From Siphonodentalium dalli (Eukaryota; Mollusca; Scaphopoda; Gadilida; Siphonodentaliidae), in contig CP136064.1 of the NCBI GenBank assembly GCA_032622095.1, positions 175,166,247 through 175,230,246 on the forward strand: DNA of 64,000 nt, given 5' to 3'. The position numbers were made by a program, and so were the translations under genes. The notes below the pieces were generated by a model. It saw nothing but the letters and a program-made list of their open reading frames with translations, ran no database searches and had not been told where the DNA came from. Positions 55,375-64,000 of the stretch are shown piece by piece (position 1 is the stretch's first letter; every line of letters starts with the position of its first letter).

Positions 55375-55505
55375 TAACAAAACGACTGAATCCTCAGTAA
55401 GTATTTATTACTAGAACCCACCAAGTGGTTACAACTGAAAGTATACACAACAAACATTACATATATAATAACATTCGTACACACACAATAAACACATAGT
55501 TAACA
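55375..55505 (-). repeat. Copia 5' LTR
   Basis: 131 bp, no difference from the 3' LTR seen. Transcription signals were not resolved. Confidence 0.93.
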
Positions 55506-55814
55506 TTCAGAATTGTTATTCGTCCAACATTTCTGAATTTGTTGAATTTTGCTTTCGACTATTGAAACTTGTACGTTTCCAGTGCAGATAAAAATGTTCA
55601 AGCAAGATACAAAATTTTATTGCAATAACACCTCAATGGGCAGTTGCAAACATATAATATAAAACATACATGTACAATAATAGCATGAATTAACAAAATT
55701 ATAATAGTATTAATTAAGCATGAATTAAGCATGCAGAATAGGGACTTCATTTGAGTTAGATTTCCTTAAAATATTGGGATTTTTAAGCTAATTATAAACT
55801 GAACTGAACATTTT

Positions 55815-56065
55815 TTTAATCTGCCTGACTTCTATAAAGTCTGCAAGCCCAGATAAAGAATGAGAGGAGTAAAACAAAGTCTTATAGTGAATGAAATAAA
55901 GTCAAGACAACTCAGAGATGTGTAATTAACAAGGAGACAGAGTAAGCCGTAGAGTTAGCGGTAGTTAATTAACACATTGATTAACGCCTTATAGTGCTAT
56001 ACGGCCAATGTTATGTTCGTCTGTGTTCATTGTTTAGTAGATTTGTATTCAAATAAGGCTAATAA
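55815..56065 (-). repeat. Paralogous repeat: empty site of the 6.2-kb element
   Basis: Reverse complement reads ...ACTTTGGCC-like GTATAGCACTAT then AAGGCGTTAATCAA. It matches 41640-41708 joined directly to 47955-48125. The junction equivalent lies at about 55990. Confidence 0.75.
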
Positions 56066-56263
56066 CTCAAAAAATAAGTCATCAAAGTTGGAAATAATAC
56101 CACATACACATAGAATGGACATCCACGCACCCACAAATCCAATTCAACCCTTCTATTTCCTTTTTTCGACTTGTGTTTGTTGTTTAGTAGGACCGCTCAC
56201 AATACAAAACATGTTCCCACCTGTAAACAAACAGAAACTGAAAAGCTACCAAAAATGCTTTTT

Positions 56264-56645
56264 AAGAGGGAGATAAAGTGGCAACATTTAAATGGGTAAT
56301 TCAGTGTTAATTTTCAAGACAGGATTACTCAAACGGTATAATAATGCTTCATGTCTTGTTGGAATGTTTGAGCATATATCTAGTGACAACGCAAAGCAGA
56401 TTTTTCATTTTATGTTTTGTTTTGTGACATTTGATGGAAATATTATAAACAATGATAAACAATGGTCCAATAATATCCAACCTGGGATGAAAATCAAAAT
56501 TCCACTTCGCGCTGTCACTAGATAAGTCTTCAAACTTTCCAAAAAGGTATGATATGGTCACCTGCGCTTTGTAAGGTTTGATCAATGTTCTCTAAAACAT
56601 TAGCACTGAATTCCCCATTCAAATGTTGCCACTTTACCTCCTCTT
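56264..56645. mobile_element. 382-bp fold-back element
   Basis: The left arm AAGAGGGAGATAAAGTGGCAACATTT... returns inverted at 56595-56645. Inner arms (ATCTAGTGACAACGC.. and ..GCTGTCACTAGAT) extend the pairing to most of the element. TTAA occurs at both borders. The ORFs on both strands (56292-56585) come from the palindrome. Confidence 0.7.
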
Positions 56646-59285
56646 AATTTCATGCGCCTCCACATAAATGATAAAGTCATAATCCTCAGCACATTGAGGA
56701 TCAAGTAGATGTAGCTGTAAATTTCAACTATTTGTCTCCTGTTTTCGAGAAACTTAGGCCGGCAACCGAGGTACAAAAATTGATGACATCTGAGTATGAA
56801 AGTTGCAGTGTTCCCCTAATGGCCTTATCGAATATCCTATTGCGATATTATCACCAAACAAGAAAATTAAAATTAAAATTTATAGTTATACAACCATTCG
56901 GTATTAATTTACAGTCATTTGGGCAGTATAACGGGTTACTGGTCATTTGCTGTTTTGTCGTCATGGCAAAAGCCTGGGATGCACTTGATCTCCAAAATTC
57001 CTATTGATTCTTGAGAATGAATATGTTTTGGAGATCCTTTGCAATTTGTGGAGAATTCTGGTGGTAATTTCCGATTTAATTATTTTTTTCTGACAGCCAG
57101 TGGAAACGCATCAGAAGAAAGTACTCTCGTGTCTGAAATAAACATGCATGCACGTTTATTAAATTTCGGATGATTTTCCACCCTGCACGAGGCTTATTCA
57201 AGTCTGCACGTTTATTTAATTTTGTGTATTGTTCTACTGGTTAGTAATTTTGGAAGACAGGTCTTGACAGGCCAATTTAGTTTTTTCCCCCAACAAATCT
57301 TGATCGAGTGTTGTTTATAAAATCCTGTATGCCCATAATTTAACTGAGATGGGAAAGATTCTGAATATACCTGCAAATAGTTCAATATTGAATCCACGAT
57401 TACTGTGACCATGAACATTTTGACAAGAGGGATGAGTGCGAATTTTTGCACCCGTGAATTAAAAATTGCGAGTGCATACAGGTGCGAGAGCAATCGCACC
57501 CGTCTCATGGGAAGGACTGATGGCTTTTCCAGCTACATGTAGCTATTAATAGCGCCTGTTCCTACAATTGAAATGATTTCCGCTGTTGTCGCATTGATGT
57601 AAACAAGAAACTTGAAGTTGATGGAATCTTGTTGTAAACTTGTTAAATACATGGCACATACGAAATCATTTTACACAGTACTTGTAGGCTTATTAATATA
57701 GGCTACACTTGTGTTTACTTCTAAAATACACAGCCGTCAGCCAACACTTCTTTCATACGTATGTCAAGTTAATTGCGCATTTACATTTCATCTGAAGATC
57801 GACTTCTGCATTCTGAATGCTATAAAGTGATGTATATTTTTGATGACAGGGTTGAATAACTACATGTACATGAACATGGGAATAAGTGGCAACCTGGGGT
57901 GTCTCTTGGGTCAATGCTTCAGTAATTAATTTGATAAAAACACTCTTGTCTGCTGAATATCTCGGTGTTTCCACCCTGCACTTATATTGCAGACTGCACT
58001 TTTATTCCAGCCAAGAGAGTGCATGTAGGTCAACAAAACATGTCAAGTTTTGGATCAGCGACTGGCGATAAAAAACAGAATAAAATACATCCAATGTATA
58101 AATTAAGCACTGTAAAATATTAACTGATCATTGCTTTTTCAACTCTCAGACACGCGAAAAAGTTAAATGTGTTTTATCTAACATTCTAGTCAGGAAATTC
58201 TACAAATAATCTCCTCCATGTTAAAATGTACTTGTTTCATGTTTGTATCTTTGGGTGAATTACAACAAACGTTTTAATAAGCTAACAGTGTGCTTTGATA
58301 ATACATATAGGAAGTAAATGGGTTATGAAAGAGCATGCAGTGCTAGTGGAATGTTTGTGAATGACAGAATGTGTTCTATGGCAGTGTTAGTGTGCAAGGG
58401 TGTGTATGAGTTCCGAGAGAGAACATCTAATTCTACAAATAGGATACTTTATGCCATTTATAATTCTGATTTATTATACAGCTAAATTGTGATATTATAT
58501 GGGCGCTTTATGCCTGAAACAAATAAACATATATATTGTGAAAAATTACTATATGTTTTGACATATTTCTGTCGTCAATAGCAGGTCACATGCTTTTGAG
58601 TAAATAACTAAATATACATAGGGATTAGGGAGTGCATCATTTTAAAATGGGTACTGATCTGAACTTGTTTAAAAACAAATTGACAACATGGTATACGTGA
58701 AACTCGCCATTGCACTCCAATTTGAATATGGTGATCATAAAGAGTAGTTTGTAGGCCTAGATGTCCGTGGGATTAATAAAGATTGCCTAAGTTATTTAGA
58801 AACATCAATTTCAATGCCAACAATGGGAAACCACTTCATTCAAAATAGACAGCGAACGCAGTCCTTAGACTGTATGAATTAGATAGATATATAGTGTGAA
58901 TTTCAATTAGACTGACATTGAGCGATTTAATATTGGTAGGATACATAGCACATGATGCTTGTAATAAGGCGTACAACCATTCTGAAGATGGATCAATTTT
59001 TTAAAAAGCACCAATTTGTGATCCATGCAAACCAAGGGCAATGAGCCACTCCCCAGCGATGCTCTTGTTTTCAAAGACTTTGAATGACATATGGCGTATC
59101 CACCAATATATCCTTCTTGTCCATCTGAATATGTTCTGATTTTGATTTGATCTAAGTTTGGGATATTGATAGTACCCTTCTGCTGACTTGGACATTTCTG
59201 TCTTGGCAAATAATAATTTCTGAATAATTCATGAATATGCCTTTTCTTACAGATTGTTCCACTGAGGTAATTTGAAAAGCAGAAA
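56646..59285. other. Intergenic DNA upstream of RFC4
   Basis: No gene identified. It contains pieces of the AAATAA/GTGCA MITE family (57130-57220, 57965-58025). Just before the RFC4 start is CTTTTCTTACAG (59241-59252), a possible acceptor for a 5' UTR intron. No convincing TATA box. Confidence 0.5.
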
Positions 59286-59413
59286 ATGCAGGCTTTCCTT
59301 AAAGGTGGCTCAACTGCTTTATCAAAAACAAAAGAGAAGACTGACACTGCTTCATCCTCGTCAACTAAGCCAGGCAAAGATAAATCCAAGCTCACACCAT
59401 GGGTTGAAAAATA
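59286..59413 (+). CDS. RFC4: Replication factor C subunit 4, exon 1
   Basis: RFC4 is one of the small AAA+ subunits of the RFC clamp loader that opens PCNA and loads it on primed DNA in the nucleus. The exon encodes residues 1-42 plus two bases of Tyr43. It starts MQAFLKGGSTALSKTKEK, the characteristic N-terminus of animal RFC4 (MQAFLKG). A Ser/Lys-rich linker follows, and it ends LTPWVEKY, the conserved start of the RFC AAA+ region (WVEKYRP). The donor is TA|GTGAGT, phase 2, joining exactly to exon 2. The opposite-strand open frame 58907-59395 is a shadow. Confidence 0.93.
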
Positions 59414-59974
59414 GTGAGTAAATTGTCTGTTTTATCTCTATATTATAATATCATTGACAAAGAGAAACTACTGAGAACATATTTTGTGCTGAGTTCTTCA
59501 TTTCATCAGTTTTCAAATACATGGTCTTATGAAATTACAAAAACCTTTCATAAATTGATACAGTAAATGTCAGTAATATAACTTGCACATGTATTTATTT
59601 CCTACTTCTCTACACTGAACTCTTTTAATATGTACATATTCTTAAATTGTATAATATTATTTAACAACAAATTAATACTTATCATTTGAACCTGGAATTT
59701 TATGTTATATTAAGGCCAAACAAAAAAATATATTTGATTCTCAGGCAGTTATTTTGGAAAATCAATGAGGGAGCAAGGGTTTTATTTTTATTTTGTTATT
59801 TTTTTTCTGCCCATAGTAAGCATGGGTTATTATACTTTCCCAGGTCCAGAAAATGTAGGGAGAACTTTGTAATGGATATAAACTAATTTAATCTGATATA
59901 AAGAATGACAAATTATGACATTGTACTGCCTGCACATCATATAGGGATACCTAGAATGATATACCGGTATATAT

Positions 59975-61292
59975 TAGTGCTGGGACGGTTATCCGGTTAC
60001 GGGTCGGTTACGCGTGTCAACCGGTTGGAGGAGGCCACAACCGGATAACCGTACTATTGATAACGATCGTACTATCGTCGTAGTACTCCGTGTAAATGTT
60101 AGTACTCTGTGTAAATGTTGCCAAAATCATTTACGGAAGTTTAAGTAACGAGAGTAAGTAATAAGAAGCCGCTTAGAAGCGATTTGGACAGTCGATTGTG
60201 TATTCATATACCCCACAACACAAGCCCGTTTGATCACCGGCGGCTTTTTTAGACATGAAACCAACAACTACACTCTGTCAGTCTGCGAATCACTTGCTAC
60301 ACATTCAATGCCAATTTCCTTTGGTGGCATTACACGACGTTCTGGCTGCACGCGCACCGCGGCATACATCAAAGCAACCAAGTCTAGACTTTTACTACGT
60401 CATCAACAGTCTGTTTGTTTTCATGAAATTGTCCCCCCCCCTTGTCATTATCATTAGTTCATCTCAAAGCGATGGCAGAAGACCTACACAAACGGAAATC
60501 GAAAGTTTGGGGACATTTAGTCCTAATTTAAGATGACGAGAAAAAAAGAAGAAATGAGCGGAATGCAAGGCATGCCGAACGAGATTCGTTTATTCTGGAT
60601 CAACATCCAATATGAAGTCGCACATCCAGAAAAAACACATAGGCCTACTGGGAGTGGGAACTCAGAGTATATCTAGTGATGTGTTCGATAACTTTATTTC
60701 CTAAACACTGCCTGGGGCTTGTGTAATGAATCACGACGATTTAATTTTGTTTGAATTTGTTTATTAAGTAATTGAAGTAACATCTTGGAGCCACTGTGAT
60801 TAATACATACCTACCTGTACCCAAACACTAGTAAACATTACTAAACAACAGTATACCTACCTTCAGTACCTTGCAGTACACATGTTTGGACTAATTGTGT
60901 CCGGGATATACACGAGGAAGGAACTATATTTCGTCGCTGAAGATTTTGCAAGCAAGCGTTGTTATGTGGTGTGGAACTCCCGTAAACATCTATATAATAG
61001 CGCACTACTAATATATATTATATTTTAGTTTGGGCTCAAAACTGAATTAATTTATATACATTTACCACTATTTGATCACCGTAACGGGACCTCATTGTAC
61101 GACAAAGACATCGTTTGTGATCGCATGTATATCAACGTTTCCGGGACGCGTAATAAACACTTGTTTTGCCATATAGTGACCAGTGTATTAAATCTCGTAC
61201 TTAGGGTAATGATGGTCGCGGTTAACCGGTTATGATTAGGTTAATGCCCGTGGTTAACCGGTTAGGAAAAAACCCCAATCGTCCCAGCACTA
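59975..61292. mobile_element. hAT-type non-autonomous element, 1318 bp
   Basis: Inverted ends TAGTGCTGGGACG...CGTCCCAGCACTA with flanks GTATATAT and ATATATAT (7 of 8). AACCGGTTA/CCGGATAACC motifs recur near both ends (subterminal repeats, possible transposase sites). No transposase recognised; the ORFs at 60230-60536 match nothing known. Confidence 0.82.
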
Positions 61293-62139
61293 ATATATAT
61301 AGATATGATTTTAATATAGCACAATAATTTTTAACACGCAGAAATACATATCCGATTCATATAAAAAGTAAATAAAGTAGGAACGAAAAGATAAAGTGAT
61401 CTTCCAAACTATCATAGAAAGTCTTGAATCACTTATTCGGCTGACTAATTAGAGACTGTATATGTACCGCAATGGATGATAGACAATAAAACTTCAAATA
61501 ACCATCATAAACATGGCCAATATACACTCTTGGTCAAACTGTATTGTGATACGGTTTGTGTACCTTCGATTGCAATAGCGCAAGGGGGAAAACTCTATCT
61601 TGCAGGGTTACTTACTTTGCAAAGGTCAGGTTGGCAGACGACTCATTCAATATTCAACTTCCTGCTTTTATCGAAATATTTCAACACATTTTATCAATAA
61701 ACATAACTAATTTCCGTGTGACAGTTTCCTATTTTTGTGTTGCCGGTTGATAACTATGGTGAAATTCAAAATCAATATAAAATGGTCCAATGCGGGCCCT
61801 TTTTTTTCTCGATGCAGCGATGCCTGAGAATCAAAATCCTTCTTTCTTCTTTTTTTTTGGCCTAAAATAAATTCTTTCAATCTTTAAACAAAACCCCAGT
61901 TAAATTTTAGTAATATTATCTCATCTCAGTTACAACTTTACCACTCTCTTTGAAAAGCTGACTAATATAGCGGATATACATCTCTTGAAGTGTCCATTAT
62001 ATTTCATTTCTATGATGACGCAGCATTCCCAACATGACGTAATAAACTGTTTCCAAATATGGAGTGTATTCCTGGCGTAGTAAATGTTTGTGAGAATCAT
62101 AGTATTTAGAAATAGTTATAAATACAACAAGATGTGAAA

Positions 62140-63220
62140 TAGGGCTGGACGATATTAACGAAAATAAAAACCGCGATTTTTGGAAATTAAAACCGCGGTT
62201 AACGATATAATCGCGGTTTTTTAAAACATCAGATACTAGTAACTTAAACAGTTTCTCACTGTTCGCTAGAATCACATCATTGTCATTAATTTTGACAAGT
62301 TGACGTCAATAATAACATACACAACCTTTCAACCAGTGACAACCTCATGCTCGATCGATATTCGGAATGAAAAGTAAATTCACCGGTTAAATTCCGCTAT
62401 TCGGACAATTTAATTCCGGTGACTTGACAAATTCTGGTATATACCGAAAATTAATAAAACCATTATCTAGTCTATGCCAAAACTAAAAGTGTTCTATACT
62501 ATATAGTATCCTTTTCTAACTCGGTATATTCAACTATGTTGAGCAAATACATATGTTGTTCCCGATGACACTTGCGTCGCTTGACAAATGGAATACCGGT
62601 ATGGTTTACCGTCAAGACAAATTTTAGCGAAGTCCACACACACGTAGTACATAACTTTTGGAATTCGGCCAAGCAAGGACACCATGTATTTTGGGCGGGT
62701 TTGAAGCCCTAATTCTATAATATTGGTTTTAACCAATCGCCGTGAGTGGTTCTTCTAGACGAGAAGGGGGCGGTATCTTCGCTCATTTACTATTTTGATT
62801 GACGGTGCATGTGCATCATTGTACTGAAGGAAGAGGCATGGCAAAACTGACATTCATATTGATCTATCACCCGATCAGTCGTCAATTCATTTGGTGAATT
62901 CTCTTGTAATAAAAAGTACGCAGGGAAGTCGGAGGGTATTCGGGGTTTTCATATCCCCCTAATTTTGTTAGTCGTCCTAAACGTTGTTTACTATGATTAT
63001 TGAATATTGAAAAAGTCAGGACACAGGGATTTAGTTGGAATTTAAAACTTAAATAACTCTATTTAGGCTTGAGTTAAACTATTTGTTTGTATACGCTTAT
63101 GATGGTCTGGCACCCTCTAATTGCCGACGATATTACGATTATTTTAGTTTAGACGATATTACTGACGATATTGAATATTAACCGGGTATTGACGATTAAT
63201 CGGGAAACCGCCCAGCACTA
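62140..63220. mobile_element. hAT-type non-autonomous element, 1081 bp
   Basis: Ends TAGGGCTGGACGAT and CGCCCAGCACTA with a perfect 8-bp duplication ATGTGAAA (62132-62139, 63221-63228). Subterminal AACCGCGG/CCGCGGTT motifs at the left, ATTAACCGGG at the right. No transposase. Confidence 0.87.
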
Positions 63221-63633
63221 ATGTGAAAGAATAATCAGTCATGAATATCGGTGTCTGATAAAAACTCAAAGATGATGTCTCCTATATTGTGATGAGTAAA
63301 ATGAATTATGGATATATCACCTGTATTCAGTTTCCAACAATAGTTCAGTATCACAATGTGTGGGAAAATTGTCAATGCGTCATTGACCTCAAATCTGTGA
63401 AGTGATATGTTATGCCATAAACCAATGAAATCGCGCTAAGCCTGCGCCACTCTCCAATGAAATGGAGGGAATCCCTTCAAAACAGAACCTAATTTTAATA
63501 GATAGTTCTAGAGACATACATCCAATATAGGATATTCGTTGGCTTTTCAAAGAGACTGCAACTTTACCTGATTCAGAGCTTTGACATTCAGGACCAATGA
63601 CTTGGATCATGATTGTTTATTTTTATATTTCAG

Positions 63634-63712
63634 TCGACCAAGAAGTATTGATGATGTAGCATATCAGGATGAGGTTGTTGCTGTTCTCAAGAAATCATTA
63701 GAAGGCTCTGAT
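63634..63712 (+). CDS. RFC4: Replication factor C subunit 4, exon 2
   Basis: 79 nt completing Tyr43 and encoding residues 44-69: RPRSIDDVAYQDEVVAVLKK followed by SLEGSD. This is RFC box II region of small RFC subunits (RPKxxDEVAFQEEVVAVLKKSLEGAD type). The acceptor is TATATTTCAG; the donor is GAT|GTAGGT, phase 0. The next exon should begin with the LPN/LLFYGPPGTGKT Walker A region; it was not found up to 64000. Intron 1 is 4220 bp with two hAT elements. Confidence 0.93.
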
Positions 63713-64000
63713 GTAGGTATTTTTTATCATGTTACTGGTCATCAGATGATTTCAGCCGCTAATGCCATTAAAATAAGTACTTGTGTTTTCAGGAAATAAT
63801 ACCGTATGCCGCATCGATAAAGGTAGCTCAATACTTCACGACTGAAAAATGACTGTCAAAAGATATATTATCATATCACAATTTTATTACCCTAATTTTT
63901 TCACCCTTGTTAGTTGAGTATCTTTATAATTTTGTCTGATCTTCTATTCCTATATTTTCATTCAGTGTTTTTATACCCCCCGCAACGAAGTTAGGGGGGT
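63713..64000 (+). other. RFC4 intron 2 (start only)
   Basis: Non-coding. The last bases (63975-64000, ACCCCCCGCAACGAAGTT then AGGGGGGT) are one end of a widely dispersed hairpin repeat; a degenerate relative is near 33025. Confidence 0.6.

Larger units (their letters stand above)
49032..55505 (-). mobile_element. Copia-group LTR retrotransposon, full length
   Basis: Identical 131-bp LTRs (49032-49162 and 55375-55505) reading TGTTAAC...TTTTGTTA on the coding strand. They are flanked by the 5-bp duplication TTCAG (49027-49031, 55506-55510). One Gag-Pol frame runs Gag-protease-integrase-RT-RNase H, the Copia order with integrase before RT. Very short LTRs are known for small Copia lineages of marine invertebrates (GalEa-like, CoMol-like); I cannot place it further. 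The pol 3' part is broken by a LINE (50565-51404) and a one-base frameshift near 51461, so this copy cannot make complete Pol. Confidence 0.93.
59414..63633 (+). other. RFC4 intron 1
   Basis: Canonical GTGAGT...CAG ends. About 2.4 of 4.2 kb is two hAT-type elements. The remainder shows no exon. Confidence 0.8.

Noticed and set aside
56292-56585. Opposed ORFs at 56292-56525 (+) and 56349-56585 (-)
   Set aside because: They arise from a 382-bp fold-back element; neither has a recognised domain.
58907-59395. 162-codon ORF on the minus strand
   Set aside because: It is antisense to RFC4 exon 1 and its flank; the plus strand has an exact RFC4 N-terminus with splice sites.
60230-60536. Two overlapping ORFs inside a hAT element, as a transposase relic
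   Set aside because: No hAT dimerisation or catalytic motif could be recognised.

Overview
The window is animal nuclear DNA: AT-rich, intron-split conserved genes, and very dense in transposable elements. Several dispersed repeats point to a mollusc (bivalve or gastropod). Examples are repeats ending ...CTCAGGTGAGCTAAAAA, tails of GGACGGACGGAC type, the 'GGGCCATAACTC' satellite units and the ACCCCCCGCAACGAAGTT end at 63975. This is inference from general familiarity with such genomes; no species is assigned.

Two host genes are supported, both cut by the window edges. COPS6 (COP9 signalosome subunit 6) is on the minus strand. Its exons 1-5 lie at 40692-40857, 8601-8735, 7803-7891, 6495-6557 and 3418-3580, with every splice phase consistent; about the last third of the protein lies left of the window. 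RFC4 (replication factor C subunit 4) is on the plus strand, with exons 1 and 2 at 59286-59413 and 63634-63712; it continues to the right. The two genes are divergent, with their start codons 18.4 kb apart.

COPS6 intron 1 is 31,956 bp and is mostly mobile DNA. Its core (12723-30978) is a head-to-tail array of 13 Helitron-like units. Each begins TCTAC/TCTCAT and ends in a GC hairpin plus CTAG, and the units abut without spacer; the array is flanked by A on the left and T on the right. Unit 10 is split by a 6.2-kb Ngaro-type tyrosine-recombinase retrotransposon (22122-28295, minus strand) with Gag-like, RT, RNase H, tyrosine recombinase and SGNH-hydrolase ORFs and A1-internal-B1-A2-B2 split repeats. 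Farther right in the intron are a decayed LINE, a 4.3-kb element with terminal inverted repeats (35780-40058) containing a perfect 196-bp inverted copy of a Helitron junction, and a small TA-flanked MITE.

The COPS6-RFC4 intergenic region holds a 6.2-kb element rich in CGACGTCGG motifs (41709-47952, with further elements inside it) and a complete Copia-group LTR retrotransposon (49032-55505, minus strand; identical 131-bp LTRs; TTCAG target duplication). The Copia element is itself interrupted by a 5'-truncated LINE with its own TTGACTAC duplication. A partial paralogue at 55815-56065 gives the 'empty site' of the 6.2-kb element.

Five hAT-type elements are recognised by inverted ends and 8-bp target duplications: 1209-2328, 8005-8524, 10254-10382, 59975-61292 and 62140-63220. 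Several TTAA-associated MITEs and fold-back elements are also present. The two cellular genes do not share a pathway (protein deneddylation versus DNA replication clamp loading); their adjacency looks incidental.
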